From Candidatus Troglogloeales bacterium (GTDB lineage Bacteria; Nitrospirota; Nitrospiria; SBBL01; SBBT01): 5,804 nucleotides of DNA. The stretch is from the NCBI GenBank assembly GCA_005239595.1, contig SBBT01000084.1:1-5804 (forward strand), written 5' to 3'. Position numbers and translations under genes: made by a program. The notes below the pieces were generated by a model that did not search any database, was not told the origin of the DNA, and worked only from the letters and a program-made list of their open reading frames with translations. Shown here piece by piece: positions 4,985 through 5,804 of this stretch (position 1 is the stretch's first letter; each line of letters opens with the position of its first letter).

Positions 4985-5539
4985 TTATGAAGGTGTATTT
5001 CCCGTAATATCTTCTTCCAGAGAGAGATTCCAGTAAAGATAGTCTCGCCAGTTTTCCGGGGTATTCCGAATGCCGATGGTAATGGTAATTGACGGGTTCC
5101 AATTCGGCTTTTTCGGTTTTTTAATCAGATACATGTTGGCTTCTTCCGGAGTCCTCCCGCTCTTTTTGTTATTGCACCGAATACAGGCAGTCACAATATT
5201 GGTCCAATCCTTCTTTCCCCCTTTGGCGATGGGAATCACATGATCAAAGGTCAACTCTTCGGTTTTGAAATGATGACCACAGTATTGACAGATATGTTTA
5301 TCTCTGGCGAAGATGTTGTTTCTTGAAAACTTTACTCCCCCATGCCCTTTTTTAATCTTTATTATTTCAAGCAGACGCAGCACGGAAGGGAGTCTAAACG
5401 TGATCGATACCCCATGAATCTCGCGATCGTGAACCTCTAAGACTTCGACCTTGCCTTGACACAAAAGCAGGATCGCTTTCTTCCACGAGATAACACGCAG
5501 CGGCTCATACGATGCGTTTAGAAGAAGGGTCATTTCCAT
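4985..5539 (-). CDS. HNH endonuclease family protein
   Basis: This 184-residue protein belongs to a widespread bacterial HNH family that begins with TLLLNASYEPLRVISWKKA. The nuclease fold covers about residues 74-130. The zinc-binding pairs are C84-x2-C87 and C119-x2-C122. The catalytic region has D99-H100-V-I-P, then N114 in WTNIV and N123 after the last zinc Cys, matching the HNN variant. The motif KSGRTPEEA that follows is typical. The C-terminal tail from about 145 is Trp/Asn-rich and less conserved. The family is chromosomal and not tied to phage packaging or restriction loci; its physiological substrate is not established. The start is taken as ATG 5539, with a second ATG two codons in. 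Neither has a good SD. The gene begins 31 bp after the tRNA-Leu 3' end with no clear promoter of its own, so it is probably transcribed from the tRNA promoter. Confidence 0.94.
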   Translation of the reverse strand: MEMTLLLNASYEPLRVISWKKAILLLCQGKVEVLEVHDREIHGVSITFRLPSVLRLLEIIKIKKGHGGVKFSRNNIFARDKHICQYCGHHFKTEELTFDHVIPIAKGGKKDWTNIVTACIRCNNKKSGRTPEEANMYLIKKPKKPNWNPSITITIGIRNTPENWRDYLYWNLSLEEDITGNTPS

Positions 5540-5570
5540 AGGTGGAAATTTCTACCATGGTCTTTTCATT

Positions 5571-5655
5571 TGGTGCCGAAGGGGGGATTTGAACCCCCAC
5601 GGGTTACCCCACACGCCCCTCAAACGTGCGTGTCTACCAGTTCCACCACTCCGGC
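5571..5655 (-). tRNA. tRNA-Leu (anticodon GAG), CCA encoded
   Basis: The minus strand folds as a class II tRNA of 85 bases including CCA. The acceptor arm pairs GCCGGAG with CTTCGGC (one G-U pair). The D arm contains GTGGAACTGGTAGA. The anticodon stem pairs CACGT with GCGTG around the loop TTGAGGG, so the anticodon is GAG (5621-5619), reading CUC and CUU Leu codons. A long variable arm (GGGGTAACCC) marks a Leu/Ser-type tRNA. The T arm is GGGGG, loop TTCAAAT, CCCCC. The 3' end ACCA (5574-5571) is genomically encoded. Confidence 0.98.
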
Positions 5656-5673
5656 TAACTTTCCGGCTAACTT
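5650..5673. repeat. Perfect 12-bp tandem duplication at the tRNA-Leu 5' end
   Basis: TCCGGCTAACTT occurs twice back to back (5650-5661 and 5662-5673). The inner copy includes the first six bases of the tRNA (GCCGGA on the minus strand) and its leader. The outer copy lies where transcription should begin, so the precursor would carry a decoy copy of the tRNA 5' sequence just before the RNase P cleavage site. Confidence 0.95.
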
Positions 5674-5678
5674 GTTGT

Positions 5679-5707
5679 ATTGTAATATCTTTGCGCTATC
5701 CTGTCAA
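5679..5707 (-). promoter_or_regulatory. Strong sigma70 promoter of tRNA-Leu
   Basis: On the minus strand a perfect TTGACA (5707-5702) is followed after exactly 17 bp by TACAAT (5684-5679), five of six to consensus. Predicted transcription start is near 5672, giving a leader of about 16 bases before the tRNA. This is the best promoter in the window and is likely to drive the HNH gene as well. A second TTGACA (5734-5729) lies 27 bp upstream without a matching -10. Confidence 0.85.
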
Positions 5708-5804
5708 GGAATAGTCACACACCGGTGATGTCAAGCTGCGTGTGTAAAAATTTTGAGGGTGTGGTTTTTCCATTGTTGATTAAAACGATTAAAGATTGCA
5801 TAGA
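5708..5804. other. Undecided sequence at the right edge
   Basis: Upstream of the tRNA promoter, short frames are open to the window edge on both strands: a plus-strand ATG at 5728 without SD, and minus-strand frames ending at 5731 and at 5715. None shows recognisable protein sequence in the 23-30 residues visible. A long-looped inverted repeat (ACACAC 5717-5722, GTGTGT 5740-5745) lacks a T run on either useful side. I cannot decide between intergenic DNA and the end of a neighbouring gene. Confidence 0.4.

Noticed and set aside
4985..5655. Homing endonuclease or intron at the tRNA gene
   Set aside because: The tRNA is intact with an uninterrupted anticodon loop, and the HNH protein belongs to a stand-alone chromosomal family with no intron signatures nearby.
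5717..5745. Inverted repeat ACACAC/GTGTGT as terminator or regulatory RNA
   Set aside because: The loop is 17 bases and there is no T run in the downstream direction on the minus strand. On the plus strand A residues follow first. Probably chance.
5728..5804. Start of a plus-strand gene at ATG 5728
   Set aside because: There is no SD, competing frames are open on the minus strand, and only about 25 codons are visible with no recognisable motif.
1..5804. CRISPR array, insertion sequence or prophage
   Set aside because: No regularly spaced repeats, no transposase or integrase-like protein, and no terminal inverted repeats with target duplications were seen. The short tandem repeats found are two-copy duplications.

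Overview
The window is a compact bacterial chromosome segment of moderate G+C. It has closely packed and overlapping genes, good Shine-Dalgarno (SD) sequences and sigma70-like promoters. I see no phage, transposon or CRISPR signature. The proteins (Fe-S electron carriers, a type-E SdhB/SdhE pair, a YfhL-type ferredoxin) suggest an organism with iron-sulfur-rich anaerobic or microaerobic respiration or a reductive-TCA-type metabolism. A Nitrospirota-like or deltaproteobacterial-like lineage would fit. This taxonomic reading is inference from gene content only.

Layout. (1) Bases 1-504, minus strand: the N-terminal part of a predicted lipoprotein with a coiled coil and a 54-bp tandem repeat, running off the left edge. 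(2) 505-738: a divergent intergenic region with weak promoter candidates for both sides. (3) 739-3978, plus strand: a probable operon of def (peptide deformylase), a FixX-like ferredoxin, SdhB, SdhE (HdrB-like, two CCG domains) and a Bcp/PrxQ peroxiredoxin. The sdhB/sdhE junction overlaps as TAATG and the sdhE/bcp junction as ATGA. (4) 3981-4423, plus strand: a YfhL/Alvin-type 2[4Fe-4S] ferredoxin with its own promoter, an AT-rich upstream element and a near-perfect SD. (5) 4454-4834, minus strand: a two-CBS-domain protein convergent with the ferredoxin, behind a good promoter flanked by direct repeats. (6) 4985-5539, minus strand: an HNH endonuclease family protein. (7) 5571-5655, minus strand: tRNA-Leu(GAG) with encoded CCA and a strong TTGACA-17-TACAAT promoter; this unit probably reads into the HNH gene. 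(8) 5708-5804: undecided edge sequence.

How the genes fit together. The core is an electron-transfer module. SdhB carries a [2Fe-2S] site, a [4Fe-4S] site and a third site with an extra cysteine. SdhE carries two complete CCG cluster motifs. This is the type-E succinate dehydrogenase / methylmenaquinol:fumarate reductase arrangement, but the flavoprotein SdhA is not next to it. A FixX-like ferredoxin, normally a partner of the FixABC/ETF-QO system, precedes it instead. The peroxiredoxin is translationally coupled to SdhE and may protect the Fe-S proteins from peroxide.

Sequence-level oddities include short tandem duplications at functionally sensitive points: immediately before the sdhB ATG, at the tRNA-Leu 5' end, and inside the lipoprotein coiled coil. 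The FixX-like protein has a cluster cysteine replaced by Thr. No wholly unknown multi-gene system is evident. The most novel element is the FixX-SdhB-SdhE combination without SdhA.
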